Notes under the pieces: generated by a model | What the model was told of the DNA's origin: nothing | The model's input: only the letters and a program-made list of their open reading frames with translations | The model's database searches: none | In this document: positions 39,201 through 46,077 of the stretch, piece by piece | Numbering within the stretch: position 1 is the first letter of the stretch | Layout of the letters: the number at the start of each line of letters is the position of its first letter | Source: VXPQ01 sp965117025 | GTDB lineage: Bacteria; Bacteroidota; Rhodothermia; Rhodothermales; VXPQ01 | Direction: 5' to 3' | Assembly: GCA_965117025.1 (NCBI GenBank) | Contig: OZ220746.1 | Coordinates: 744,001-808,000, forward strand | Length of the DNA: 64,000 bases | Made by a program: the position numbers and the translations under genes

Positions 39201-42200
39201 AACCTGCCGACGTCATCGTCACCGTGTAGTCGTAGTCCGTGTTCGCATCCACGCTGTCCGGCGGCGTGAACGTCGGGGTAACACCGGTCGTGTTCGTCAA
39301 CCGATTGACGGCGTCCGTACCCGTCCAGCTGTAGGTTGCGCCGGACGGCTCGTCCTGCGCCGAACAGTTCAGCGTAAACGCCGCCGAGCCTTCGTAGACC
39401 GGGTCCGGGGCCGTGCAGGCGATGGAAGGAGGCGGACTTGACTGACTCGTGTCCGTCACCGTCACTGTCACGGAGGCCGAGCCATCCTCCGCATTCTGCG
39501 CCGCGGCCGTTACCGTGTACGTCCAGGTTGTATCCTTGTCCACATCGCCCGGCACATCGAACGTCGGGGTACCGCTGTCGTGATTCGTCAGCCTGTCGGT
39601 CGGAGACCAGGACCACGTATATGCAGGATTGCTCCCCGGCGCTCCCGAAGGCGTACAATCCAGCGTAATGTCGGCGGCGCCTTCATCCGCCTCGTAGGAG
39701 TTGTCGGGGGAGCAGGCGACCACGATATCGGGCTTGTTCAGCACGGTTACCGTCACGCTGGCGCTGGCTACGGAATCGAGAGTACAGCGCGGCGAGTTGG
39801 GGTCACAACCGTTGTGCCCGATGTATATATGCACCGTGAAGACGTACTCCGTATCCCCGTTTACATTATCCGGCGCCCCGAATATCGGCCAATCGCCATT
39901 CCAGCCTTTCCGCAGGTTAACGAAGTCGGACGAACCATCCCAGGCATAAATAAAGGGGACCGACGGCGTGTTCTGCGCCGAGCAGGATACCGTGATGTCA
40001 TCCGACGAACCTTCGTATACCCTGTCGGGAGTGGCCGTGCAGGCGATGGAAGGAGGCGGACTGGACTGACTCGTGTCCGTCACCGTCACTGTCACGGAGG
40101 CCGAGCCATCCTCCGCATTCTGCGCCGCGGCCGTTACCGTGTACGTCCAGGTTGTATCCTTGTCCACATCGCCCGGCACAGCGAACGTCGGCGTACCGCT
40201 GTCGTGATTCGTCAGCCTGTCGGTCGGAGACCAGGACCACGTATATGCAGGATTGCTCCCCGGCGCTCCCGAAGGCGTACAATTCAGCGTAATGTCGGCG
40301 GCGCCTTCATCCGCCTCGTAGGAGTTGTCGGGGGAGCAGGCGACCACGATATCCGGCTTGTTCAGCACGGTTACCGTCACGCCGGCGCTGGCGACATCGG
40401 AACCTGCCGACGTCATCGTCACCGTGTAGTCGTAGTCCGTGTTCGCATCCACGTTGGGCGGCGGCGTGAATGTCTGCTCAAGAACATTCGCAGCGCTCAA
40501 CAGCGACAAGTCCGCGCCCGTCCAACTGTAGGTGGCGTCCGACGGCTCGTCCTGCGCCGAACAGTTCAGCGTAAACGCCGCCGCGCCCTCGTAGACCGGA
40601 GCCGGGGCCGTGCAGGAAATCGAAGGAGGCGGACTTGACTGACTCGTGTCCGTCACCGTCACCGTCACGGAGGCCGAGCCATCCTCCGCATTCTGCGCCG
40701 CGGCCGTTACCGTGTACGTCCAGGTTGTATCCTTGTCCACATCGCCCGGCACAGCGAACGTCGGCGTACCGCTGTCGTGATTCGTCAGCCTGTCGGTCGG
40801 AGACCAGGACCACGTATATGCAGGATTGCTCCCCGGCGCTCCCGAAGGCGTACAATTCAGCGTAATGTCGGCGGCGCCTTCATCCGCCTCGTAGGAGTTG
40901 TCGGGGGAGCAGGCGACCACGATATCCGGCTTGTTCAGCACGGTTACCGTCACGCCGGCGCTGGCGACATCGGAACCTGCCGACGTCATCGTCACCGTGT
41001 AGTCGTAGTCCGTGTTCGCATCCACGTTGGGCGGCGGCGTGAATGTCTGCTCAAGAACATTCGCAGCGCTCAACAGCGACAAGTCCGCGCCCGTCCAACT
41101 GTAGGTGGCGTCCGACGGCTCGTCCTGCGCCGAACAGTTCAGCGTAAACGCCGCCGCGCCCTCGTAGACCGGAGCCGGGGCCGTGCAGGAAATCGAAGGC
41201 GGCGAATCCGTATCGCGCGCCGGCGCGGACGCGTCCAACTCCGCAATAGCGGCTTCTTCCCCGCTTTCGCCGACGATCACCGTCACTTTTCTTCTCGCCG
41301 TACGCGGCACGCCCGAAGCCCGCGTCGTCATGCTCGCTATGTAATGGTACTCCGAGCCCGCGCTCCCAACGGGCGCCGTAAACAAAGGGGACGACAGGTC
41401 CGTCGCGGCAAGAGGCGACGTGTCCGTGCCCCAAAGACCTTCCCATTCCCATAGGACCGACGCGCCGTCCTCGTCGTAGTCCATACGAAACGACAACGGA
41501 TCAGCCCCCTCGCAATCGAGCGCTACCGTCTCGCCCTCTTCCACCACGACCTCCAGCGGACAGTACACGACAGGACGACTGCTCGATACGTACACCTCCA
41601 CCTCCGCATGCGACGAAAGACCCGTCGCGCGGGAGGTCGCCGTCAAACGGTACCGGTAACGAAGCGTCGCCTCTCCCGAATGAAACGACTCCAGCGTCTC
41701 GTGCGCCGGAGCCTCGGGAGCGATCACCGATGGAGTCGGGCTGTCCTCGGGAAGCAATCGCGGATTCTCCAGATAGTCCCGCGTCGTACTGCCTGCCGGC
41801 TCCCACATGTATTCCAGATATTCCTCCCCCGAAATATCCCATGCATGACATTCGATCGAACCCGTCTCCAGCTCCTCCAGAAAGATGGCCGCAGGACATT
41901 CCAGACGAGGAGGAGACTCCCTGTCGACGGGCCCAAAGGGACGATCCGGCGCATAGGGCGCCTCCGGATAAGGAAACTCCTCCTCCGGACCGAACCCGAA
42001 AGGAACCGGACCCTTGTCCTCCGCGCAGCGCTCGCCCGGTTCGTCAGGAATCGCAAGCAGGTCACACTCTTCCTGCAAGCCCGGCGCCCTGACCCTTTCC
42101 TCCGGAACGCCCTCCACCGTGACCGTCACCGAGGCGGCAGCATGAACGCCGGGTCCTGCCGCCGTTAACCGGTATGCGTATTCCGCACCTGCCGGCAAGG

Positions 42201-42603
42201 AAGCGGTGAAGAGGGGAGCCAACGCCTGCGCATCGCTCAGGAGACGAAGATCCTCGCCCGAGAGCGATTCCCACTCGTAGCGAACGCCCTCCTCGGATAC
42301 GCCTGTCGCAGTGCACGAAAACGCAACCGTTTCGCCTGCCCGGGCATAAAGGCGAGGCGGGCAGGACAACGAGAACGATTCCTCGAAGACGCCTTCACCC
42401 TTGATAGGAAACCCGTCTTCCTCAATGACCTGGCCGTGCGCCGTGGATACGCATGCCAGCAGCGCGGCGGCAAGAATGCATGCCATGCGACGGGCTGCAG
42501 ACACACCCAAGACGATGTGGCCGGTTGGAGTGTAACCAGGCGTTTTTGCATCCGGACCTGAAGCCGGCGCGCCGAATCTGTGGCAAACCGCGAAATGAAT
42601 CAT
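33217..42603 (-). CDS. Giant Ig-like repeat surface protein with pilin-like and PapD-like C-terminus
   Basis: A 3128-residue exported protein. A signal sequence MACILAAALLACVSTAHGQ ends near residue 58; a start at 42486 is possible instead of 42603. About 24 Ig/PKD-like repeats of roughly 95-100 residues follow, each opening with a cysteine pair about 17 residues apart around VYEGSxD, then YSYVWTASG, TPTFxVP and TYEYTLTxSADNAEDxSA. After them come a putative-Ig domain (LPEGLELDDPARTISGTP), four PPVEE units, a serine-rich spacer, a DUF4402-like pilin region (ISASPLRFGVQSAQTEVSLDP to GEYAGNMDV), and a PapD-like region (FELSNPSLVPLEVTMS, then PRVLVLMPGEKGLVRYGV). It heads the operon with the usher-like and Exb-like genes, so it is probably the exported fibre or adhesin. 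Repeats need disulfide formation in the periplasm. Confidence 0.75.
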   Translation of the reverse strand: MIHFAVCHRFGAPASGPDAKTPGYTPTGHIVLGVSAARRMACILAAALLACVSTAHGQVIEEDGFPIKGEGVFEESFSLSCPPRLYARAGETVAFSCTATGVSEEGVRYEWESLSGEDLRLLSDAQALAPLFTASLPAGAEYAYRLTAAGPGVHAAASVTVTVEGVPEERVRAPGLQEECDLLAIPDEPGERCAEDKGPVPFGFGPEEEFPYPEAPYAPDRPFGPVDRESPPRLECPAAIFLEELETGSIECHAWDISGEEYLEYMWEPAGSTTRDYLENPRLLPEDSPTPSVIAPEAPAHETLESFHSGEATLRYRYRLTATSRATGLSSHAEVEVYVSSSRPVVYCPLEVVVEEGETVALDCEGADPLSFRMDYDEDGASVLWEWEGLWGTDTSPLAATDLSSPLFTAPVGSAGSEYHYIASMTTRASGVPRTARRKVTVIVGESGEEAAIAELDASAPARDTDSPPSISCTAPAPVYEGAAAFTLNCSAQDEPSDATYSWTGADLSLLSAANVLEQTFTPPPNVDANTDYDYTVTMTSAGSDVASAGVTVTVLNKPDIVVACSPDNSYEADEGAADITLNCTPSGAPGSNPAYTWSWSPTDRLTNHDSGTPTFAVPGDVDKDTTWTYTVTAAAQNAEDGSASVTVTVTDTSQSSPPPSISCTAPAPVYEGAAAFTLNCSAQDEPSDATYSWTGADLSLLSAANVLEQTFTPPPNVDANTDYDYTVTMTSAGSDVASAGVTVTVLNKPDIVVACSPDNSYEADEGAADITLNCTPSGAPGSNPAYTWSWSPTDRLTNHDSGTPTFAVPGDVDKDTTWTYTVTAAAQNAEDGSASVTVTVTDTSQSSPPPSIACTATPDRVYEGSSDDITVSCSAQNTPSVPFIYAWDGSSDFVNLRKGWNGDWPIFGAPDNVNGDTEYVFTVHIYIGHNGCDPNSPRCTLDSVASASVTVTVLNKPDIVVACSPDNSYEADEGAADITLDCTPSGAPGSNPAYTWSWSPTDRLTNHDSGTPTFDVPGDVDKDTTWTYTVTAAAQNAEDGSASVTVTVTDTSQSSPPPSIACTAPDPVYEGSAAFTLNCSAQDEPSGATYSWTGTDAVNRLTNTTGVTPTFTPPDSVDANTDYDYTVTMTSAGSDVASANVTVTVLEKLDIACGGLRTASSRWTAGVGQVTLNPCSDGWTGAPLGDTYEFSWGGDQKAMNRLNSPNVEKPLFSVPDNVDADTSYNYRVTVSARNADPASFPYRVDVDKRPPPSIVCVSPVSVDEGAAPFTLNCSPRYAPSNATYNWSGTGAADRLKNTTTPTPIFTPPDNVNGDTDYKFKLQMLSAAWLVASANVTVTVRDTSPKPKPLIGVSCRAHGRQVFEGSPDFRMSCSVSGAPPGSVYSYSWLHRQTGGNALLQSTKVRNPIFYVPDEVDRDQVWEYWLVASAQNAESGSAYVRITIRNKRPLSVVCASPPLIHEGSADFNLDCTASGAPGSNPAYSYVWAASGLTTDLSRLSGTSGPTPTFAVPADVNVSETYEYTLTASAANAENGSANITVTVVDKPALIPALSVVCADPGSVYEGSPDLALDCVASGAPGVNPVYSYVWTASGDTPDTALLSDTGSPTPTFAVPSSVTANETYEYTLTASADNAEDASADVTVTVLNKPALSVVCADPGSVYEGSPDLALDCVASGAPGSSPVYSYVWTASGSTTDVSLLSDTSSPTPAFAVPANVNANETYEYTLTASADNAEDASADITVTVLDKGALAVACASPPLIYEGSPAFDLNCTASGAPGVNPVYSYVWTASGDTPDTALLSDTGSPTPTFAVPANVAANETYEYTLTVSADNADDATADVTVTVLNKPALSVVCADPGSVYEGSPDLALDCVASGAPGSSPVYSYVWTASGSTPDLSLLSDTSSPTPTFSVPSSVNGSETYEYTLTASADNADDATADVTITVLNKPALSVVCADPGSVYEGSADISFDCLASGAPGANPVYSYAWTASGDTPDTALLSGTSGPTPTFSVPSSVNGSKTYEYRLTVSADNAEEASAEVSVTVLDIGALFVACASPPSVYEGADDVAFDCSASGAPPGSVYSYVWTARGDTPDTSLLSAADIASPTFSVPSSVNGSETYEYTLTASADNAEDGSTDVTITVLNKPALNVACADPGSVYEGSADISFDCLASGAPPGSVYEYVWTASGSTTDLSLLSGTSGPTPTFSVPSSVNGSETYEYRLTVSADNAEEASAEVSVTVLDIGALFVACASPPSVYEGSDDFSLDCTASGAPSGSDYSYVWTARGDTPDTSLLSAADIASPTFYVPDEVDADETYEYFLTVSADNAASSSVRVSVTVLNRDALAVACADPGSVYEGSDDVAFDCSVSGAPGTNPVYSYAWTPRGDTPDTSLLSAADIESPVFYVPDEVDRTTTYEYLLTVSADNADDATAEVTVTVLDRDALAVACADPGSVYEGSDDFSLDCTASGAPSGSDYSYVWTARGDTPDTSLLSAADIASPTFYVPDEVDADETYEYFLTVSADNADDATAEVTVTVLDRAPLAFVDDSISGRVYVFTVDEAIADILLPEATGGLSPYAYTLAPALPEGLELDDPARTISGTPLEVRPRTEYTWQVTDADAETAQITFFIEVVPAADTISPPVEEPPVEEPPVEEPPVEEPPVDSPPPVASSSSRAPSDPSSLGVTISASPLRFGVQSAQTEVSLDPMTDQISTSVSGPYHAGRMTLAPGSSEAFDENGETNLSIELASPLVLKRRDATGGSSLVLAPTWSYAESCEQLSSQEVGGLYTEVTLREETCRLLRFGGEIDLTDAPSGEYAGNMDVILRSGEGEETHSVEVTVTVVPARRVITIGPAGVRFSTSREVPAGLTEEQNLTIYPDVAFLTEEKPDGVFELSNPSLVPLEVTMSARFGYTEADEDGSETMVEDIAGSPLGDLSALVDIHPRVLVLMPGEKGLVRYGVKEGAHATMARQGYAAFFDVVSQPRRYAALDRMPEGVTEDRTARVTMRLPGVYVPAEGASQLSARLLSISYAGSLSATFLLETTDHPFAGEVVAYDGDGRELGRRETLVYTRSRVRIPLDRMPEEGAVFLRFEPWGPGRMPLPVSVEWNAPRRDIGAAGDKDRARTPATLVQKP
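34634..34693 (-). repeat. 15-bp tandem repeat encoding PPVEE units
   Basis: Four perfect copies of GGAGGCTCTTCCACA (34634-34693) within the giant gene encode a proline-glutamate hinge between the Ig repeats and the C-terminal domains. Perfect identity suggests slippage-prone length variation. Confidence 0.9.
34990..41215 (-). repeat. Ig-repeat-coding tandem array, 297-bp main period
   Basis: Within the giant gene, coding units recur about every 297 bp; for example the antisense string CGTCACGTCC recurs near 36789, 37086 and 37683. Neighbouring units differ mainly by short blocks swapped between copies, which is typical of gene conversion. The 5' part of the gene uses more diverged and longer units. 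Confidence 0.85.
40064..41205 (-). repeat. 573-bp near-identical duplication of two Ig repeats
   Basis: 40064-40636 and 40637-41205 are almost identical, including silent positions; the anchor GACTGACTCG occurs at 39440, 40064 and 40637. Each unit encodes 191 residues, an Ig pair ending in SVTVTVTDTSQSSPPPSI. The third, more diverged copy is offset by 624 bp. Confidence 0.85.
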
Positions 42604-43009
42604 TCTGCTGACGGCCGGGAGAAGGCCGAAAACCCGAAAATCGCTGTATGGTGTAAAATTTCGTCAATATTTAGCAAAAATCAAGTGAGCATTGCATGAT
42701 TAAATAGTCTATAACATGTTTTTACCATGAACTTCTATGAATAAAGTGCATAGAACGCTTCCGGAACGCTGTCGGCGGCGTGGCTCCGCACGGTCGAATT
42801 CCGAAGCAATGGAAGGATACTTTGAGCAAAATCGCTTCGATCAGCGTATCCTTAAGGCGCGGGATTGCGACCTTGTTTCGCGTCGACGCACCCGATGAGT
42901 CCCTGAAGCCACGCGCCCGAACGCATGCGCCTGTCGGTTCCGGAACCAATATTTCCGGGAACTCATCAAAAATAACGCTGTTTTATGTTAAAAAGATCGA
43001 CTATGTGTC
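42604..43009. other. Intergenic region upstream of the giant gene and the toxin-antitoxin pair
   Basis: 406 bp between divergent genes. The part next to the giant gene (42640-42735) is AT-rich and would suit promoters for both directions. Apart from a short open frame listed separately, no recognised gene, hairpin or repeat was found. Confidence 0.5.
42737..42898 (+). CDS. Possible small basic protein, 53 residues
   Basis: An ATG at 42737 opens a frame of 53 codons (MNKVHRTLPERCRRRG ... ILKARDCDLVSRRRTR) ending at TGA 42896. It is arginine-rich and follows an AT-rich stretch, but no ribosome-binding site, homology or coupling supports it. It could equally be the tail of a degenerated gene. 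Confidence 0.2.
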   Translation: MNKVHRTLPERCRRRGSARSNSEAMEGYFEQNRFDQRILKARDCDLVSRRRTR

Positions 43010-43360
43010 ATGATATTCCAGGAATACATCAAGGACGACGTGTTCTCGCCTGAACTGGTTGCGGATGCGCTTCGCACCAACAGGCGCGAAATCGCCAGTA
43101 CGCTGGGATTGGGAGGCGATGCGCTTTCGCGAACTACAAGGATACGGGCGCCCAAGACCCAAACCCGCGTTCGCGAAATGTTGGAAATTCTCAATCGGGT
43201 GGAAACGCAAGCCGGGTCTCTTTTGGCGGCGTATGCCTGGTTTCGCTCCGAACCGATGCAGGGGTTTGGCGGCATGACCCCGAACCAACTTGTGCGGGAA
43301 GGCAAAGCGAGCCATGTCCATGCGTATCTTGACCGTATCATGGCAGGTGGTTATGCGTGA
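43010..43360 (+). CDS. MbcA/ParS/Xre-type antitoxin (DUF2384)
   Basis: A 116-residue antitoxin. The N-terminal part (residues 10-60) resembles a degenerate Xre helix-turn-helix (REIASTLGLGGDALSRTTR). The C-terminal MbcA/ParS toxin-binding part shows AYAWFRSEPMQGFGGMTPNQLVREGKASHVHAYLDRI, with the usual FGGMTP core. It neutralises the RES toxin encoded immediately downstream and probably represses the operon. Its stop overlaps the toxin start as TGATG. Confidence 0.92.
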   Translation: MIFQEYIKDDVFSPELVADALRTNRREIASTLGLGGDALSRTTRIRAPKTQTRVREMLEILNRVETQAGSLLAAYAWFRSEPMQGFGGMTPNQLVREGKASHVHAYLDRIMAGGYA

Positions 43361-43866
43361 TGCGGTTTCAGGGGGTTGTTTATCGCGCGCATAACCCGCA
43401 ATGGGCGTGGGACCCGCTTTCAGGGGAAGGGGCAAAACGTCACGGCGGCCGATTTAATCGACGCGGCCTGCCTGCGCTTTACACATCTCTGACGCAGCTA
43501 ACGGCTATACGCGAAGCACAGCCATTAGGGCGCCCCATGCAGCCTCTCATGCTCTGTGCCTACGAGGTAGATGTCGAACCCGTTTTCGATGCGTTGGATG
43601 GAGCCCGCCGAGAGGAATACGCCGTATCGGATTCCGATCTTTGCTGCCCGAACTGGGAGCGCGACATGCTGGACGGTTCCCTCCCCTTGTCGCAGGCACT
43701 GGCGGATCGATTGATTGCAGATGGTTTCGCCGGAATGCGGGTGCAAAGTTTTGCGCGGGGAGCAGGACCGGAAGATATAAATCTGGTGTTATGGCGCTGG
43801 GGAACACGACGACCGCGCCGCATCGTGTTGGTTGACGATGAGGGGCGTTTGACCGGGAAGCCATAA
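43360..43866 (+). CDS. RES-domain toxin
   Basis: A 168-residue NAD-degrading toxin of the RES family. The Arg, Glu and Ser that name the family can be placed: R in VVYRAHNP and RHGGRFNRRGLPALYTS, E in TAIREAQ, and S in MRVQSFARG. The start at ATG 43360 overlaps the antitoxin stop; a GTG at 43357 is an alternative. RES toxins deplete NAD+ and halt growth when the antitoxin is lost. It is the first element of the defence island here. Confidence 0.9.
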   Translation: MRFQGVVYRAHNPQWAWDPLSGEGAKRHGGRFNRRGLPALYTSLTQLTAIREAQPLGRPMQPLMLCAYEVDVEPVFDALDGARREEYAVSDSDLCCPNWERDMLDGSLPLSQALADRLIADGFAGMRVQSFARGAGPEDINLVLWRWGTRRPRRIVLVDDEGRLTGKP

Positions 43867-43963
43867 AGACGCCATGGTTCCAGGAGACTGCCCGGTCTCG
43901 CCATACTGCATTGCCTGCCGGTGAACGAGCGGCCTCCCCATGCATCATATATGGCTGATAATT

Positions 43964-44062
43964 GACATAAGGTCAGTTACATTACGACATGAAATCAATT
44001 ACATTACGATTTGAGATCAGTTATATTACGATCTGAAATCAATTGCATTACGACCTTCAATC
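43964..44062 (+). promoter_or_regulatory. 22-bp direct-repeat array ending at the Fic start codon
   Basis: Four full copies start at 43964, 43986, 44008 and 44030, with a degenerate fifth at 44052 running into the ATG at 44063. The unit has the form GA-xxx-GAAATCAATTACATTAC; GATCA/AATCA and ATTAC are best kept. The period of exactly 22 bp is two helical turns, which would place a bound regulator on one DNA face. There is no room for a normal ribosome-binding site, so translation as well as transcription may be controlled. Confidence 0.75.
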
Positions 44063-45232
44063 ATGTTATTCACGTATCCTGCCCTGGATGATGCGGAAAA
44101 GCGGGTAGAGCACGCAACGGCGCAGATACGGGCCGCTCTGCGCCGCTACGTCACTGCGGAGCTGCCCGGCTGGACGGGTTTGCTAACCCGCATGACCCGG
44201 GCGCGCGCCCTTGCCGCATCCAATAACGCAGCAGGCGTCCACGTGTCCGAAGAGGACGCCATCGCCGCAATCGACCGGGAAGACCCGGCGAATACGGACG
44301 ACGACACATGGCAGGCCGTGGTCGGCTACCGTCAGGCGACGGAGTACATTCTCCAGCTTCGCCGAAGTTCGTCTTTTTCGATCAGCGAGGACGGGCTTCT
44401 GGCCGTCCATTTCATGATCTGCCAGTCGGATCGGGAGGCGAACCCGGGTCGGTATCGCCCCGGATGGCTTTGCATACGAAATACCAGTACCGGCGACATA
44501 GTGCACGAGGGCGTAGACCGCGACCGGTTGGAACCTCTTGTCCGCGAGTTGCTGGACTACGTGAACGACGGACAGGTTGAATCCGTCTTTCTGCGCGCGG
44601 CCATGACCCACCTGAATCTGGCGATGCTGCATCCATTCACGGACGGCAACGGACGGACCGCCCGATGCATACACACCGCCATGCTGGCGAATGACAGCAT
44701 GGTGGCGCCCGCGTTCTCTTCCATGGAAGAGTATATCGACCGCAATCAACGGGCCTACCACGATGTACTGGCGGAGGTTGGCGGCGGCGGATGGCATCCG
44801 GAGCGTGACGCCAGGCCGTGGGTGCGTTTCTGCCTGCGCGCCCATTACCGGCAGGCGCAAACGCTCCTGCGCCGTACGCGGGAAATGGAAAGAGTGCATG
44901 CGGAGCTTTCGGAACTGGCGGAAACCTGCGGGTTCCCCGACCGGACGGTGCTGGCGCTCCTTCAGGCCGCTTTTGGAATCAGGTTTCGCAATGCGTCCTA
45001 CCGGGTAAGTGCGGACATATCCCAAAACCTCGCCAGCCGCGACCTGAAAGCGCTTGTGGACACAAAACTTCTTGTCCATGAGGGAACAAGACGGGCGCGC
45101 TCGTACAGGGCATCGTCCATGGTGGCAGAAATCCGCCGGCGATTACGCCTCCCCGAGGAGAATGACGATCCTTTCGCGGAGGACGGGCGGGGCAGGGCTG
45201 GCGTGGATCGGGGAGATCGTTTTTGTGATTGA
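44063..45232 (+). CDS. Fic-family AMP-transferase-like protein
   Basis: A 389-residue protein with the layout of stand-alone Fic enzymes: an N-terminal Fic_N region (residues 1-110), the Fic core with catalytic loop HPFTDGNGRTARC (about residues 195-207), and a C-terminal winged-helix-like region (LLQAAFGIRFRNASYRVSADISQNLASRDLKAL). The full HPFxDGNGRxxR motif is intact, so NMP transfer to a target hydroxyl is expected. No adjacent antitoxin is visible. The N-terminal region has no recognised inhibitory (S/T)xxxE(G/N) helix, though SNNAAGVHVSEEDA near 55-68 sits where it is expected. A deleted copy lies at 25200-25362. GC-rich coding contrasts with the AT-rich repeat leader. Confidence 0.88.
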   Translation: MLFTYPALDDAEKRVEHATAQIRAALRRYVTAELPGWTGLLTRMTRARALAASNNAAGVHVSEEDAIAAIDREDPANTDDDTWQAVVGYRQATEYILQLRRSSSFSISEDGLLAVHFMICQSDREANPGRYRPGWLCIRNTSTGDIVHEGVDRDRLEPLVRELLDYVNDGQVESVFLRAAMTHLNLAMLHPFTDGNGRTARCIHTAMLANDSMVAPAFSSMEEYIDRNQRAYHDVLAEVGGGGWHPERDARPWVRFCLRAHYRQAQTLLRRTREMERVHAELSELAETCGFPDRTVLALLQAAFGIRFRNASYRVSADISQNLASRDLKALVDTKLLVHEGTRRARSYRASSMVAEIRRRLRLPEENDDPFAEDGRGRAGVDRGDRFCD

Positions 45233-45278
45233 GATAATCCTGTATGCTTTAAGCGGATTCTCTGTGCAGAACGTAGAG

Positions 45279-45362
45279 ACTACCCAAGAAACTATCCAAG
45301 AAACTATCCTGAAGACTAGCCTATAAACTGGCCTATAAACTAGCCTATAAACTAGCCTATAA
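45279..45362. repeat. 12-bp tandem repeat, seven copies
   Basis: Seven units in exact 12-bp register: ACTACCCAAGAA, ACTATCCAAGAA, ACTATCCTGAAG, then ACTAGCCTATAA-type copies (one with a G variant). The first three and last four form two sequence sub-types. It lies in the 179-bp gap between the convergent Fic and DUF3226 genes, so any effect on them is likely at transcript ends. Confidence 0.9.
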
Positions 45363-45411
45363 ACAGAGGCGCTCCGGCGCGAGAGACAACCCTCGCCGAT
45401 GGAAACCAGTT

Positions 45412-46074
45412 TCACGGATCGGGCATTGGGGCCTCGAACACGCGTTTGAACCAATCGACGAACGCACGCGCTACGGAAGTGTCGTGTTGGAAATAGTGTG
45501 CACCGATTGCAGTGCCATACGGTACCCCAGGCCGTTCTTGCCAAGCCAACCAGGTGTGCAATACCGCCTTGGTCCGATGAGTATTTGGGAACGCCGCCCC
45601 TAACCCCTTAGCACTATCCGTTGACGTCTCGGCGAGTTGAATCAGAGTGTCTCCGTCGGCAATGAGATCTTTCAGAAACTCTTCGATGGCGCCCGGCCGC
45701 CGATTGTCCGGCATCAGCCACACGCCTACGCGGGCTTTAAAAAGGTCCGTATAGCCTACAAAACCTTCTTCGGGGATCCTATTCGGCAGCGTCAGGCCAA
45801 TACCTTTGAGTCGCCCCCTAACGCTATGCCAGCGGTTTTTGGAAGCTTCATCGGCGTCCAGTACAAAACCTATCGGTTTGCGGTTGGCAACCTTGATCCC
45901 GGGCCCCATCCCCTTAAGCAGTTGATCCTTGCCGCCGGTATCTTCATCTTCCCCTTTTAACGGTTTGATTTTAACAACCGAAGGTTCAATATCGTGCCGT
46001 GACAACAGATGCCCGATGGCGTGATAGTCGTCCTTACCCTCCACGTGAAGAATGGGGCGTTCTTTTTGAGACAT
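45412..46074 (-). CDS. DUF3226 (TOPRIM-like) protein, partner of OLD-type ATPase
   Basis: A 220-residue protein of the DUF3226 family: ILHVEGKDDYHAIGHLL at the N-terminus (TOPRIM-type acidic start), IGFVLDADEASKNRW, and VGVWLMPDNRRPGAIEEFLKDLI, the hallmark of the family. TOPRIM-like partners of OLD ATPases act as nucleases or regulators in phage defence, for example in PARIS and Gabija-type systems; the activity of DUF3226 is not settled. It begins 3 bp after the ATPase stop, so the pair is one translational unit. Confidence 0.85.
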   Translation of the reverse strand: MSQKERPILHVEGKDDYHAIGHLLSRHDIEPSVVKIKPLKGEDEDTGGKDQLLKGMGPGIKVANRKPIGFVLDADEASKNRWHSVRGRLKGIGLTLPNRIPEEGFVGYTDLFKARVGVWLMPDNRRPGAIEEFLKDLIADGDTLIQLAETSTDSAKGLGAAFPNTHRTKAVLHTWLAWQERPGVPYGTAIGAHYFQHDTSVARAFVDWFKRVFEAPMPDP

Positions 46075-46077
46075 CTG

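Noticed and set aside
39580..41454. Long plus-strand frames rich in Arg and Gly opposite the giant gene
   Set aside because: Low-complexity shadow translation of a GC-rich repetitive gene, with no start signals or domain.
42923..42940. ATGCGCCTGTC upstream of the antitoxin as another type IIG fragment
   Set aside because: Only about 12 bases match and the similarity does not continue, so chance is enough to explain it.
43964..44073. CRISPR-like array before the Fic gene
   Set aside because: The 22-bp units are contiguous and lack variable spacers, and no cas genes are near.
45143..45544. Minus-strand frame with LVYR repeats over the 12-bp tandem repeat
   Set aside because: It results from translating a tandem repeat whose 12-bp period keeps the frame open, and it overlaps the ends of both flanking genes.
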